A stretch of 64,000 nucleotides of DNA from Simplicispira hankyongi (GCF_003570885.1 NZ_QXJC01000001.1:434001-498000), one strand, 5' to 3'. Counted from the first letter of the stretch, positions 1-8,145 are shown. Notes: generated from the letters alone by a model not told the origin. A program made the numbers and translations.

Positions 1-37
1 CCCGCATCGTGTTGCCGGAGGGATTGGCCGTCGTCAT
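1..37 (-). CDS. Partial gene start downstream of dctM
   Basis: An ATG at 35-37 overlaps the dctM stop codon in the ATGA arrangement typical of translationally coupled genes, and the frame stays open to the window edge (MTTANPSGNTMR, 12 codons). It is probably the next gene of the TRAP transporter operon, often a catabolic enzyme for the imported acid. Too little is present to name it. Confidence 0.45.
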   Translation of the reverse strand, partial: MTTANPSGNTMR

Positions 38-1323
38 TGGTTCATGCCAGAAGGCAGCCAAAGAATGATTTGCGGGAACAGGATCAGCACGATGATCAGC
101 AGCACGTGGGCCACCACATGCGGCCAGACCCCGGCGAACACCTCGCCCACCGGCGTGTTGGTGCTCTTGGCGACCACGAACACGTTCAGCCCCACCGGCG
201 GCGTGACCATGCCGACTTCGGCCAACAGGATCACCAGGATGCCGAACCACACCGGGTCGAAGCCCAGCTTGACGACCAACGGCAGCACGATGGGAATCGT
301 GAGAATGAGGATGGAGAGCTGGTCCAGGAAGCAGCCGAGCATCAGGTACAGCACGACCAGGAACGCCAGCACGGTGTAGGGCGACACGCCCGAGCTGCCG
401 ACGAAATCCACCAGCCGCTGCGTCGCTTCGGTCATGGTGATGAAGTAGCCGAACATCTGCGCGCAGATGACGATCAGGCCGATCATGGCGCTGGTGGCAC
501 AGGCGCGCGAGACTGCGCTCAGGAATACCTTGCGCGTCATGCGGCCCGAGGTCACGGTGAAAACCAGAGCGCCAAGTGCGCCCAGCGCTGAGGACTCGAC
601 CGGCGTGGCGATACCCAGGTAGATCAGGCCCGTCACCAGCAGGAAGAGTGCGCAGAACGGCCCCGCCACCTTGATGGAGTCGATCTTTTCCTTCCAGCTG
701 TAGGCCCGGCTTTCGCCCGCACGCGACGGTTCGCGCCATAGCAGCAACCAGATGGTGAAGACGATGACCAGGGTGACGAGCGCCCCGGGAATGATGCCGG
801 CGACCAGCAGCTTGGCCACGCTGGTGCCGCTCAGAAGGCCGTAGAAGATCAGGGCGACACTGGGGGGAATCAGCATGGCCAGCGTGCCGGAAATCGCCAC
901 GATGCCCTTGGCGAAACGCGGCTCGTAGCCCTGCGCGATCATCGACGGAATGCTGGATTTGGACAGTGTGGCGGCCGCCGCCGTGCTGGAGCCCGAAATC
1001 GCACCGAAGGCCGCGCCGGTCAGGGCCGTCGCCACGCCGAGCCCGCCCGGCAGGCGGCCCACCCAGGCGGCAATCGCCATGAACAGCGAATCGGAGATCC
1101 GGCTGGCGACCATGAACTCGGCCATCAGCAGGAACATCGGGATGGTCATGAACTCGTAGCTACCGACGGCCGAGGCCGGTGCCGTCGCGAGGATGCCGGT
1201 CAGCAAGTCGGTTCCGCCGAAGAAGACCAGGCCAATCGAGCCGGCAATGCCCAGTGCAAAGGCCACGGGCAAGCCGACCGCCAGCAGCGCCAGCAGCAAC
1301 ACAACAACCAGAGCGAGCGTCAT
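34..1323 (-). CDS. dctM: TRAP transporter large permease (DctM family)
   Basis: A 429-residue, very hydrophobic protein and the ion-coupled transport subunit of a tripartite ATP-independent periplasmic (TRAP) transporter in the inner membrane. It has about a dozen membrane segments and the family's typical N-terminal segment (LALVVVLLLALLAVGLPVAF), a glycine/serine-rich stretch GAAFGAISGSSTAAAATLSK near residues 103-122, and a GMVTPPVGLNVFV stretch near the C-terminus. Length is normal for DctM. Its ATG follows the dctQ stop by one base, so the two are translated together. Energy would come from a sodium or proton gradient. The substrate, likely an organic acid, cannot be read from sequence. 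Confidence 0.93.
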   Translation of the reverse strand: MTLALVVVLLLALLAVGLPVAFALGIAGSIGLVFFGGTDLLTGILATAPASAVGSYEFMTIPMFLLMAEFMVASRISDSLFMAIAAWVGRLPGGLGVATALTGAAFGAISGSSTAAAATLSKSSIPSMIAQGYEPRFAKGIVAISGTLAMLIPPSVALIFYGLLSGTSVAKLLVAGIIPGALVTLVIVFTIWLLLWREPSRAGESRAYSWKEKIDSIKVAGPFCALFLLVTGLIYLGIATPVESSALGALGALVFTVTSGRMTRKVFLSAVSRACATSAMIGLIVICAQMFGYFITMTEATQRLVDFVGSSGVSPYTVLAFLVVLYLMLGCFLDQLSILILTIPIVLPLVVKLGFDPVWFGILVILLAEVGMVTPPVGLNVFVVAKSTNTPVGEVFAGVWPHVVAHVLLIIVLILFPQIILWLPSGMNQ

Positions 1324-1324
1324 G

Positions 1325-1885
1325 TCAGTCCTTCACGAGGATTTGGCGGGAGTTTTCCAGGCCGATGGCTTCCCGGAATTCCTCGTCCGCAACGCTGCAC
1401 CAGTGCGCAAGGGCGCGGTGCAGCAGGCGCAGCGACAGCGACGCGGCACCGATGGGCACGATGATCTTGGCACTCCAGGTCGGCCAGATCAGAGCGCCCA
1501 TGAGCGCATCGTTGTTGTCCCAGGCTTCGTAGGCATCCCACGCGCTGAGCCAGCAGATGCCGGCAAATATGACCGCCGCCACAAGAAACCCCGCCCCCAT
1601 CACCGGGTGGTAAACGTTCAGCGGGATGTGGCGCGCGAAGTAGTCCACGGCCACGTTTTCGTTGGTGCGCAGCGTGTACGAGAACGCGAAGAAGAACGAA
1701 CCGATCAGCAGGTACTGCGTGACCAGATCGAAAGCCCAGCGGATCGGGTGGTGAAAGGCGTAGCGCATCACCACGTCCGCAGCTGTTATGCCCATCATGG
1801 CCAGCACCGCCAGACCGGCAATGGCGATGAACGCGAAGTCCATCTTCCAGAGCCAGCGGTCGGACCTGAACAGCAGGGCTTTCAT
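1325..1885 (-). CDS. dctQ: TRAP transporter small permease (DctQ family)
   Basis: A 186-residue membrane protein with four hydrophobic segments (about residues 17-38, 55-75, 95-115, 135-160), the layout expected of the small DctQ subunit that partners DctM. It contains the family-like stretch WAFDLVTQYLLIGSFFFAFSY. The start overlaps the dctP stop as ATGA (1882-1885), and the stop lies one base before dctM, so the order dctP-dctQ-dctM is tightly coupled. Family assignment rests on size, topology and position between the other two TRAP subunits. Confidence 0.9.
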   Translation of the reverse strand: MKALLFRSDRWLWKMDFAFIAIAGLAVLAMMGITAADVVMRYAFHHPIRWAFDLVTQYLLIGSFFFAFSYTLRTNENVAVDYFARHIPLNVYHPVMGAGFLVAAVIFAGICWLSAWDAYEAWDNNDALMGALIWPTWSAKIIVPIGAASLSLRLLHRALAHWCSVADEEFREAIGLENSRQILVKD

Positions 1886-2961
1886 TGGGCGACAGCCTTG
1901 CGGAAGTCGCTCAGCACGGCGGTGCCCGGCTTGTTGCGCTTGTCAAGGGAAGTGGCCCATTCGGCGGCGACGTTTTGAAGCTTCGTGTTCAGCGCAGCCA
2001 GTTGGCCAGGGGCCATGGCATTGCCCTTCACACCGTCTTTTTCGAGCTCTTGCACCACCTTGACTTCCTGCGCATCGACGTACTCGCAGTGGTTCTTGGT
2101 GGCGAAATCGCCGGCTTCGACCAAGGTTGCACGCAGCTCTTGCGGCAGCCGCTTCCAGGCGCGGTCGCTGATCGCGTACACCGTGATGAAGCTGCCCAGG
2201 CTGACGTCTGTCGTCATGTGCCTGAGCTGCGTCTGCATGTCGAAGACCTTCACGCTCTGCAACGGGGCCAGCGTGCCATCAAGCGTGCCGCGGCTGAGCG
2301 AAGGCAGGATGTCCGGGCCAGGCATGCGCACCGGCACCGCGTCGACCACGTTGGCCGTGATATCCATCGCACCGCCCGCAGTGCGCAGCTTGAGCCCGGA
2401 GAAGTCCTGGATGCTTTCGATCTTGTTCTTTGTGGTCAGCACCTTGTAGGGTGCGTAGGCCACCGACACCAGGACGCGCACCCCATTGGGCTTGAATTCC
2501 TTTTCCGCAAGCACGCCCCCGGCCTTGACCAGCGAGGCATAGGCATAGGTTCCCTGGCAGGCGTTGTTGAACATGGCCGGCAGTTCGGCGACCGAGGACA
2601 TCGGGAACTTGTCGCTGATGTAGGAAGGGGAGATGTCCGCGATGTCGGCCACCCCGGTCTGCAGCAGCGTCAGCAAGTCCTTCCCCTTGCCCAGCTGCTC
2701 CGCGGGAAAGTACTGGAATTCGATCTTGCCTTTGGACAGCTCGGTCGCCTTCTTCATGAAGGGGTATGCGGCATTGGTCACCGTGTAGTGCGACACGGGC
2801 ATCCAATCGGCGAACTTGAGCTTGACGGCCTCCTGGGCATGCACCGGCGCGCCCTGCAGCGCCAGGGCCAGCAATACGGCGGCGGCGGCGCCGGCTCTCA
2901 GGGTGTGGTGCAAAGGGGCATTCAAAGCGGTACGGCGGAACAAGGAGTAAGGCGTTTGCAT
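1882..2961 (-). CDS. dctP: TRAP transporter substrate-binding protein (DctP family)
   Basis: Periplasmic solute receptor of the TRAP system, 359 residues. I start it at the ATG at 2961 because a good ribosome-binding site (CAGGAGACC) lies just upstream and the product then begins with a signal peptide: basic N-terminus, hydrophobic core AAAAVLLALALQ, cleavage near VHAQ|EA. The mature part has the DctP layout, including LKFADWMPVSHY near its start and the GLKLRTAGGAMD segment that carries the arginine usually pairing with the carboxylate of the ligand. It is the first transporter gene behind the iclR-type gene. The substrate is probably a carboxylate but is otherwise unknown. Confidence 0.92.
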   Translation of the reverse strand: MQTPYSLFRRTALNAPLHHTLRAGAAAAVLLALALQGAPVHAQEAVKLKFADWMPVSHYTVTNAAYPFMKKATELSKGKIEFQYFPAEQLGKGKDLLTLLQTGVADIADISPSYISDKFPMSSVAELPAMFNNACQGTYAYASLVKAGGVLAEKEFKPNGVRVLVSVAYAPYKVLTTKNKIESIQDFSGLKLRTAGGAMDITANVVDAVPVRMPGPDILPSLSRGTLDGTLAPLQSVKVFDMQTQLRHMTTDVSLGSFITVYAISDRAWKRLPQELRATLVEAGDFATKNHCEYVDAQEVKVVQELEKDGVKGNAMAPGQLAALNTKLQNVAAEWATSLDKRNKPGTAVLSDFRKAVAQ

Positions 2962-3048
2962 GTGGGTCTCCTGAAAAATGGAAGCTTTTCGCATGGTGTG
3001 CTGGACGTTTCCAACGCTCCCATGCACCTAGACTGCCTCGCGCCGCGG

Positions 3049-3822
3049 TCAGGCGGCGGGGGCCGAATCCTCTAGCAGGTGGGCCGAAGCCATGGCGGCG
3101 GCGGTTTGCACAACCTGCGCCAAATGCTCCACGCCCACCGATTTCATGCGGCTGGACGGACCCACCACACCGATGCTGAACAAGCCCAGCATGGGGCCCA
3201 CGGGCACTGGGCAGGCCAGGCTGTAGGCACCTTCGTCGATTTCGCCGTCGCACACCGCGTAGCCGTCATGGCTGACCTTACGCAGCGTCGTCATGAAGCT
3301 GCGCAGGCTCTGGTTGCCTTCGAAAGGCAGGCTGCCGGCCTCGTACATGTTCTCCACCAATTGCTGGTCGGCGTACGCGAGGATGGCCTTGCTCGATGAG
3401 CAGGTGTCCAGCGGGCGCTCGCCAGTGCCGGGATGGATGTACGAACGCTCGGCCTGCGCCGGGGTAACGGCGTGGACAAGGGTGACCGCACCGTTGACAA
3501 AGCGCGCAAAAAAGGCGGTCTCCTTCAGTTCCGCAACCAGGAACTGCAGGGCAGGCTGAAAGGCCTTGGTCCGGTTGTCCGCCGTGAGACTGCGCCGCAG
3601 CAGCTCCTTGAACGCCGGCCCGAGCAGGTACGACCCTGCGGCATCGGTTTGCAGGTACCCCACTCCGGACAGCGCCGTGGCAATGCGGTGCGCACTGCTG
3701 CGGGGCAACCGTGTATCGCGGGTCAGTTCACCGAGGGTGAGTCCCACGGAACTTTTGGACACCGCCAACAGCACCTGGTGGTAGCGCGCAAGGGGGCTGG
3801 GAGTGGACATTGGCTTGCTCAT
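3049..3822 (-). CDS. IclR-family transcriptional regulator
   Basis: A 257-residue regulator with an N-terminal winged helix-turn-helix (about residues 8-70, LARYHQVLLAVSKSSVGLTL... LPRSSAHRIATAL) and a C-terminal IclR effector-binding domain ending HLAQVVQTAAAMASAHLL. I use the ATG at 3822; a second ATG at 3810 is equally possible, and the longer open frame upstream lacks a domain. It sits 87 bases upstream of dctP in the same direction, so it probably controls the TRAP operon in response to the imported acid. An inverted repeat directly upstream of its start suggests autoregulation (see 3826-3863). Confidence 0.88.
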   Translation of the reverse strand: MSKPMSTPSPLARYHQVLLAVSKSSVGLTLGELTRDTRLPRSSAHRIATALSGVGYLQTDAAGSYLLGPAFKELLRRSLTADNRTKAFQPALQFLVAELKETAFFARFVNGAVTLVHAVTPAQAERSYIHPGTGERPLDTCSSSKAILAYADQQLVENMYEAGSLPFEGNQSLRSFMTTLRKVSHDGYAVCDGEIDEGAYSLACPVPVGPMLGLFSIGVVGPSSRMKSVGVEHLAQVVQTAAAMASAHLLEDSAPAA

Positions 3823-3825
3823 AAA

Positions 3826-3863
3826 TCGGGATAACGTCCCGAATAATAGGACGGTCATCCCGA
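3826..3863. promoter_or_regulatory. Candidate IclR-type operator
   Basis: An inverted repeat TCGGGA-TAACG-TCCCGA (3826-3842) lies four bases upstream of the iclR-type start. A third half-site TCCCGA sits at 3858-3863, exactly 21 bases (two helical turns) from the previous one. The position is right for autoregulation. Binding by this regulator is inference. Confidence 0.45.
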
Positions 3864-3902
3864 AATACGATCTGGTGAAAACCCTTGGCCATTCGAACCC
3901 GG

Positions 3903-3939
3903 AAAACAAAAAAGCCCGAACCCCCATGAAGGTTCGGGC
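3903..3939 (-). terminator. Rho-independent terminator (minus strand)
   Basis: A perfect 9-bp stem (GCCCGAACC with GGTTCGGGC, 3914-3939) followed on the minus strand by a T-rich run opposite 3903-3913. No minus-strand gene ends close by. Most likely it ends the pyruvate dehydrogenase operon transcript, with the MITE-like element at 4036-4204 inserted in between. A second hairpin (GGCGTGCT at 3959-3966 with AGCACGCC at 3978-3985) lies just upstream of it in that transcript. Confidence 0.7.
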
Positions 3940-4035
3940 CTGGCCATCGGACGGCAAAGGCGTGCTTGTGCTGCCGCAGCACGCCCAGTGGCCTGTTGGC
4001 ACCAGGAGGGCCGCCCCGCGGGAGATGAACCGACC

Positions 4036-4204
4036 TTCAGGCCATGCTGAACAAGTCCCTCACGCGCCGCGCATCCGTCCCTCGGGCGGTCTGCGGCGTT
4101 GCCAATCCTCGCCATCACTGCGGCGATGGCTGCGGCTTGCGCCTTGCCTCCCATCCCGATGCACGGCGCGCGTCATCGCGGTGACTTGTTCAGCATCGCC
4201 TTAA
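4036..4204. mobile_element. MITE-like element, 169 bp with terminal inverted repeats
   Basis: The ends are imperfect 22-bp inverted repeats (20 of 22 match) with the common core ATGCTGAACAAGTC at the left and its reverse complement at the right. The interior has no coding capacity I trust. A truncated copy lies at 34825-34964 in the opposite orientation and a related core at 55341-55397. Size, inverted ends and multiple non-coding copies fit a miniature inverted-repeat element moved by a transposase elsewhere. No clear target duplication was seen. Confidence 0.7.
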
Positions 4205-4304
4205 GGCAGGCTCTACATCACCGGGCTAGGATGTCGGAGCTCAGCGTGACGATGGGCACGACCTGGCCGGCCTGTTCGGGCAATGATGCGCAGGAGCGGC
4301 GCGG

Positions 4305-4535
4305 TCAATGCGTGGGGCGTTCAGCGCCGGGATGGCAGGTGGTTGTGGGCGCCTGGGTTTCGCCGTCGTTCTCCGAGCCCCACTCGGCCCAGTCTTCCCC
4401 GAACAGCTCCGCCGGGTGCGGCGTGCGGTCCGAGCCGTTGCCGCAGCGCATGTCGCCCACAGGGCAGTACAAGTCGCAGCCCCAGCACACCCGTTCGGGG
4501 TGCGCGGGGGCCTTGGGAAACTTCTTGGCTGCCAC
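4305..4535 (-). CDS. DUF3079 family small cysteine-rich protein
   Basis: A 76-residue protein of unknown function. The stretch KKFPKAPAHPERVCWGCD followed by a CPxxxxxCGNGSDRTxHPAELFGEDW segment is what I know from DUF3079 proteins. Four cysteines (pattern CxxCxxxCx6C) could hold a metal, but this is not established. No ATG fits; the GTG at 4535 puts the start at VAAKKFPKAP. The ribosome-binding site is weak and the stop of lpdA lies 31 bases upstream, so it is probably translated from the pyruvate dehydrogenase transcript. The C-terminal tail (about 20 residues) is low complexity. Confidence 0.75.
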   Translation of the reverse strand: MAAKKFPKAPAHPERVCWGCDLYCPVGDMRCGNGSDRTPHPAELFGEDWAEWGSENDGETQAPTTTCHPGAERPTH

Positions 4536-4566
4536 GGCTGCGCTCGGTGAGGGGGTGCGCTCCCGC

Positions 4567-6429
4567 CTACTTGCGTGCCGGCGGCACGTCCGTGCAGCTG
4601 CCGTGCGCAATCTCTGCCGCCATGCCGATGCTCTCGCCCAGCGTGGGGTGCGGGTGGATGGTCTTGCCGATGTCCACGGCGTCGGCGCCCATCTCGATGG
4701 CCAGGGCGATCTCGCCGATCATGTCGCCCGCATGGGTGCCGACGATGCCGCCGCCGAGAATCTTGCCGTGGCCATGCGCCTCGGGCGAGTCGTCGAACAG
4801 CAGTTTGGTGACGCCCTCGTCGCGGCCATTGGCGATGGCACGGCCGGAGGCCGTCCAAGGGAACAGGCCCTTCTTGACCTTGATGCCCTGGGCCTTGGCC
4901 TGGTCTTCGGTCAGGCCCACCCAGGCCACTTCGGGGTCGGTGTAGGCCACGCTGGGGATGACGCGGGCGTTGAAGGCGGCGCTGGCCAGCTCCTGGTTGC
5001 CCTGCAGTTCCCCGGCGATGACCTCGGCCGCCACATGCGCCTCGTGCACCGCCTTGTGCGCCAGCATGGGCTGGCCCACGATGTCGCCGATGGCGAAGAT
5101 GTGCGGCACGTTGGTGCGCATCTGGATATCGACGTTGATGAAGCCACGGTCCGTGACGGCCACGCCGGCCTTGTCGGCGGCGATCTTCTTGCCGTTGGGT
5201 GTGCGGCCTACCGCCTGCAGCACCAGGTCGTAGGTTTGTGGTTCGGGAGCTTGGCCGCCCTCTTCCGCTGCGGCAAACGTCACCTTGATGCCCTCCGGCG
5301 TGGCTTCAGCCCCCACCGTCTTGGTCTTGAGCATGATGTTGTCGAAGCGCTTGGCATTCATCTTCTGCCAGATCTTGACCAGGTCGCGGTCGGCGCCCTG
5401 CATCAGACCGTCCATCATTTCCACCACATCCAGGCGTGCGCCCAGCGTGCTGTACACGGTGCCCATTTCCAGGCCGATGATGCCGCCGCCCAGGATGAGC
5501 ATGCGCTTGGGAACGCCTTGCAGCGCCAGGGCACCTGTGCTGTCCACCACGCGCGGGTCTTCGGGCATGAAGGGCAGGCGCACGGCCTGGCTGCCGGCGG
5601 CGATGATGGCGCGCTTGAAGGCAATGGTCTTCTTGCTGCCGGTTTTGTCCTGCGCCGTACCGGTGGTTTCCTCAACCTCCAGATGGTTGGCGCCGACAAA
5701 GCTGCCGTAGCCGCGCACGATGGTGACCTTGCGCATCTTGGCCATGGCGGCGAGGCCGCCGGTGAGTTTGCCGACGACCTTTTCCTTGTGGCCGCGCAGG
5801 GTCTCCACGTTGACCGTGGGCGCGCCGAATTCGATGCCTGCGGCGGCCAGGTGGCCCACTTCGTCCATGACGGCCGCGACGTGCAGCAGCGCCTTGGACG
5901 GAATGCAGCCGACGTTCAGGCAGACGCCGCCCAATGTCGCGTAACGCTCGACCAGTACCACCTTGAGGCCCAGGTCGGCCGCGCGGAAGGCGGCCGAGTA
6001 GCCGCCGGGGCCACCGCCGAGCACCAGCAGGTCGCAGTCCAGATCGGCATTTCCCGAGAAGGCGAATGCTATTGGATTCGTAGCTGCTTGTGCTTGTGGT
6101 GCCTGCGCTAGAGCCTGTTTTGGCTCTGAATTCTGTGCAGAAGCAGGGGCAGATGCCGGGGCGGCAACGGGTGCTGGCGCAGCGCCAGCGTTCTGCGTCT
6201 CCAATGTGAGCACCACGCTGCCCTCATGGATCTTGTCGCCGAGTTTGACCTTCAGTTCCTTGACCACGCCAGCGTGGCTCGACGGGATTTCCATCGAGGC
6301 CTTGTCGGACTCCACGGTAATCAGGCTTTGCTCGGCCTTGATGGTGTCGCCGGGCTGGACCATCACTTCGATGATGGCCACTTCGGCGAAGTCGCCGATG
6401 TCGGGTACTTTGATGTCGATGATTGCCAT
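4567..6429 (-). CDS. lpdA: Dihydrolipoyl dehydrogenase (E3) with N-terminal lipoyl domain
   Basis: E3 of the pyruvate dehydrogenase complex, reoxidising dihydrolipoamide with NAD. At 620 residues it is longer than a plain E3 (about 470) because residues 1-80 are a lipoyl domain with the lipoylation motif SDKASMEIP (Lys43). An Ala/Pro/Gln linker follows, then the FAD site GGGPGGYSA (about 139-147), the redox-active disulfide GGVCLNVGCIPSK and the C-terminal HPHPTLGESIGMA active-site helix. Such lipoyl-E3 fusions are normal in betaproteobacteria. It lies 15 bases after aceF. A dispersed repeat (6076-6134) supplies part of the linker, residues 99-118. Confidence 0.96.
   Translation of the reverse strand: MAIIDIKVPDIGDFAEVAIIEVMVQPGDTIKAEQSLITVESDKASMEIPSSHAGVVKELKVKLGDKIHEGSVVLTLETQNAGAAPAPVAAPASAPASAQNSEPKQALAQAPQAQAATNPIAFAFSGNADLDCDLLVLGGGPGGYSAAFRAADLGLKVVLVERYATLGGVCLNVGCIPSKALLHVAAVMDEVGHLAAAGIEFGAPTVNVETLRGHKEKVVGKLTGGLAAMAKMRKVTIVRGYGSFVGANHLEVEETTGTAQDKTGSKKTIAFKRAIIAAGSQAVRLPFMPEDPRVVDSTGALALQGVPKRMLILGGGIIGLEMGTVYSTLGARLDVVEMMDGLMQGADRDLVKIWQKMNAKRFDNIMLKTKTVGAEATPEGIKVTFAAAEEGGQAPEPQTYDLVLQAVGRTPNGKKIAADKAGVAVTDRGFINVDIQMRTNVPHIFAIGDIVGQPMLAHKAVHEAHVAAEVIAGELQGNQELASAAFNARVIPSVAYTDPEVAWVGLTEDQAKAQGIKVKKGLFPWTASGRAIANGRDEGVTKLLFDDSPEAHGHGKILGGGIVGTHAGDMIGEIALAIEMGADAVDIGKTIHPHPTLGESIGMAAEIAHGSCTDVPPARK
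6076..6134. repeat. Dispersed palindromic repeat inside lpdA, in frame
   Basis: The coding strand contains AATTCAGAGCCAAAA and GGCTCTAGCGC followed by AGCAGCTAC, matching the repeat seen at many intergenic sites in the window. It is read as NSEPKQALAQAPQAQAATNP in the flexible linker between the lipoyl and FAD domains. Confidence 0.65.
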
Positions 6430-6444
6430 ATCTGACCCCCTGCC

Positions 6445-8145
6445 TTAGAGAAGCACGCGGCGGAAGTCGCCCAGGATCTCGCCCAGGTAGACGTTGAAGC
6501 GCGCCGCAGAGGCCCCATCAATCACGCGGTGGTCCCAGGTGAGCGAGAGCGGCAGCATCAGGCGCGGCTGGAAGGCGCTGCCGTTCCACACCGGCTCCAT
6601 CTGGCTCTTGCACACGCCCAGAATGGCCACCTCAGGCGCGTTGATGATGGGCGTGAAATAGCGCCCGCCAATGCCGCCCAGGCTGGAGATGGTGAAGCTG
6701 GCGCCGCTCATCTCGGCCGGGCTCAACTTGCCCTCGCGTGCCTTCTTGGCCAGCTCGCCCATTTCCTGGCTGATCTGGAAGATGCCTTTCTTGTCGGCAT
6801 CCTTGAGCACCGGCACCATCAGGCCATTGGGCGTGTCCGCCGCAAAGCCGATATGCCAGAAGTTCTTCATCACCAGCGCATCGCCGTCCAGGCTGCTGTT
6901 GAAGTCGGGGAACTTCTTGAGCGCCGCGACGCAGGCCTTGATGAGGAAGGCCAGCATGGTGACCTTGACACCGCTCTTGCTCTTCTCCGCTTCCTTGTTG
7001 AGCTGCACGCGGAAGGCTTCGAGCTCGGTGATGTCGGCGTCGTCGTGGTTGGTGACGGCCGGGATCATCACGGCGTTGCGCAGCAGGTTGGCGCCGCTGA
7101 TCTTCTTGATGCGGCCCATCTCCTTGCGTTCGATGGGGCCGAACTTGGAAAAGTCCACCTTGGGCCAGGCGATCAGGCCCAGCTCGCCGCCACCGGACGC
7201 GGCGACGGGCGCAGCGCCCTGCGCTTGCGTGCGCTGGCTGCCGGCCATGACGGCACGGGTGAAGTTCTGCACGTCTTCCTGCGTGATGCGGCCCTTGGCG
7301 CCGCTGCCCTTGACTTCGGCCAGCGGTACGCCCAGCTCGCGCGCAAACTTGCGCACCGAGGGCGATGCGTGCGGCAGGCCAAGCACGGCCGCGCCCGGCT
7401 GGTGGGCGGCCGCGGCCAGAACGGGCGCGGGAACCGAGGCTTGCGCGCCAACGGGTGCTGGGGCGACAGCGGCCTGCGCTGCCGGGGCCGGCGCGGCGGC
7501 TTGGGCAGGCGTGGCGGCGGCCGCTGATGCGGGGGCGGCCCCTTCGAGCACGGCGACGAAATCGCCAATATTGATCTTGTCGCCGACCTTGACCTTGAGC
7601 TCCTTGAGCACGCCAGCGGCGGGCGAAGGAATTTCCATGGACGCCTTGTCCGACTCGACGGTGAACAGCGATTGTTCAAGCTGCACCGCATCGCCCACCT
7701 TGGCGAGGATTTCAATGACGGCCACGTCCTTGAAATCGCCAATGTCGGGCACGCGCACTTCCAGCAGGCCGGACGGTGCTGCAGCCTGCGCAGGCGCAGT
7801 TGCTGCCGCAGACGCCGCGGGTGCGGCCACGGGCGCTTCTGATTTGCTAGCTGCTGGCGCTTGTGCAGCCTGCGCTGGAGCCGCTTTTGGCTCTGAATTT
7901 CCGGTGTCCGCCGCTTCAACCACGGCGATCACAGAGCCTTGCTTGACCTTGTCGCCCAGAGCCACCTTCAGCTCTTTGAGCACGCCTGCGTGGCTCGACG
8001 GAATCTCCATCGACGCTTTGTCCGATTCGACGGTGATCAGCGACTGCTCTGCCTGCACCGTATCGCCCACCTTGACCAGCAGTTCGATGACGCCGACTTC
8101 GTCAAAGTCGCCAATGTCGGGAACCTGAATGTTTACCAATGCCAT
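6445..8145 (-). CDS. aceF: Pyruvate dehydrogenase E2, dihydrolipoamide acetyltransferase
   Basis: E2 core of the pyruvate dehydrogenase complex, transferring acetyl groups from lipoamide to CoA. The 566-residue product has two lipoyl domains (lipoyl motifs SDKASMEIPSSHAG and SDKASMEIPSPAAG), Ala/Pro linkers, a peripheral subunit-binding domain (ASPSVRKFARELGVPLAEVK) and the catalytic domain ending with DHRVIDGASAARF. I start at the ATG at 8145, which gives the standard MALVNIQVPDIGDF N-terminus. The linker after the first lipoyl domain contains a copy of the dispersed palindromic repeat. It sits between aceE and lpdA in one operon. Confidence 0.96.
   Translation of the reverse strand: MALVNIQVPDIGDFDEVGVIELLVKVGDTVQAEQSLITVESDKASMEIPSSHAGVLKELKVALGDKVKQGSVIAVVEAADTGNSEPKAAPAQAAQAPAASKSEAPVAAPAASAAATAPAQAAAPSGLLEVRVPDIGDFKDVAVIEILAKVGDAVQLEQSLFTVESDKASMEIPSPAAGVLKELKVKVGDKINIGDFVAVLEGAAPASAAAATPAQAAAPAPAAQAAVAPAPVGAQASVPAPVLAAAAHQPGAAVLGLPHASPSVRKFARELGVPLAEVKGSGAKGRITQEDVQNFTRAVMAGSQRTQAQGAAPVAASGGGELGLIAWPKVDFSKFGPIERKEMGRIKKISGANLLRNAVMIPAVTNHDDADITELEAFRVQLNKEAEKSKSGVKVTMLAFLIKACVAALKKFPDFNSSLDGDALVMKNFWHIGFAADTPNGLMVPVLKDADKKGIFQISQEMGELAKKAREGKLSPAEMSGASFTISSLGGIGGRYFTPIINAPEVAILGVCKSQMEPVWNGSAFQPRLMLPLSLTWDHRVIDGASAARFNVYLGEILGDFRRVLL
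7841..7900. repeat. Dispersed palindromic repeat inside aceF, in frame
   Basis: On the coding strand it reads AAATTCAGAGCCAAAA, then CGGCTCCAGCGC and AGCAGCTAGCAAATC. It is translated as NSEPKAAPAQAAQAPAASKS in the linker between lipoyl domains 1 and 2 (about residues 82-101). It resembles the copy in lpdA, so part of the likeness could come from a shared linker origin. Confidence 0.6.

Noticed and set aside
4099-6111. Long open frame antisense to lpdA
   Set aside because: High GC makes long antisense frames common. The product is His/Ala/Gly-rich without a domain, while the opposite strand encodes a complete E3.
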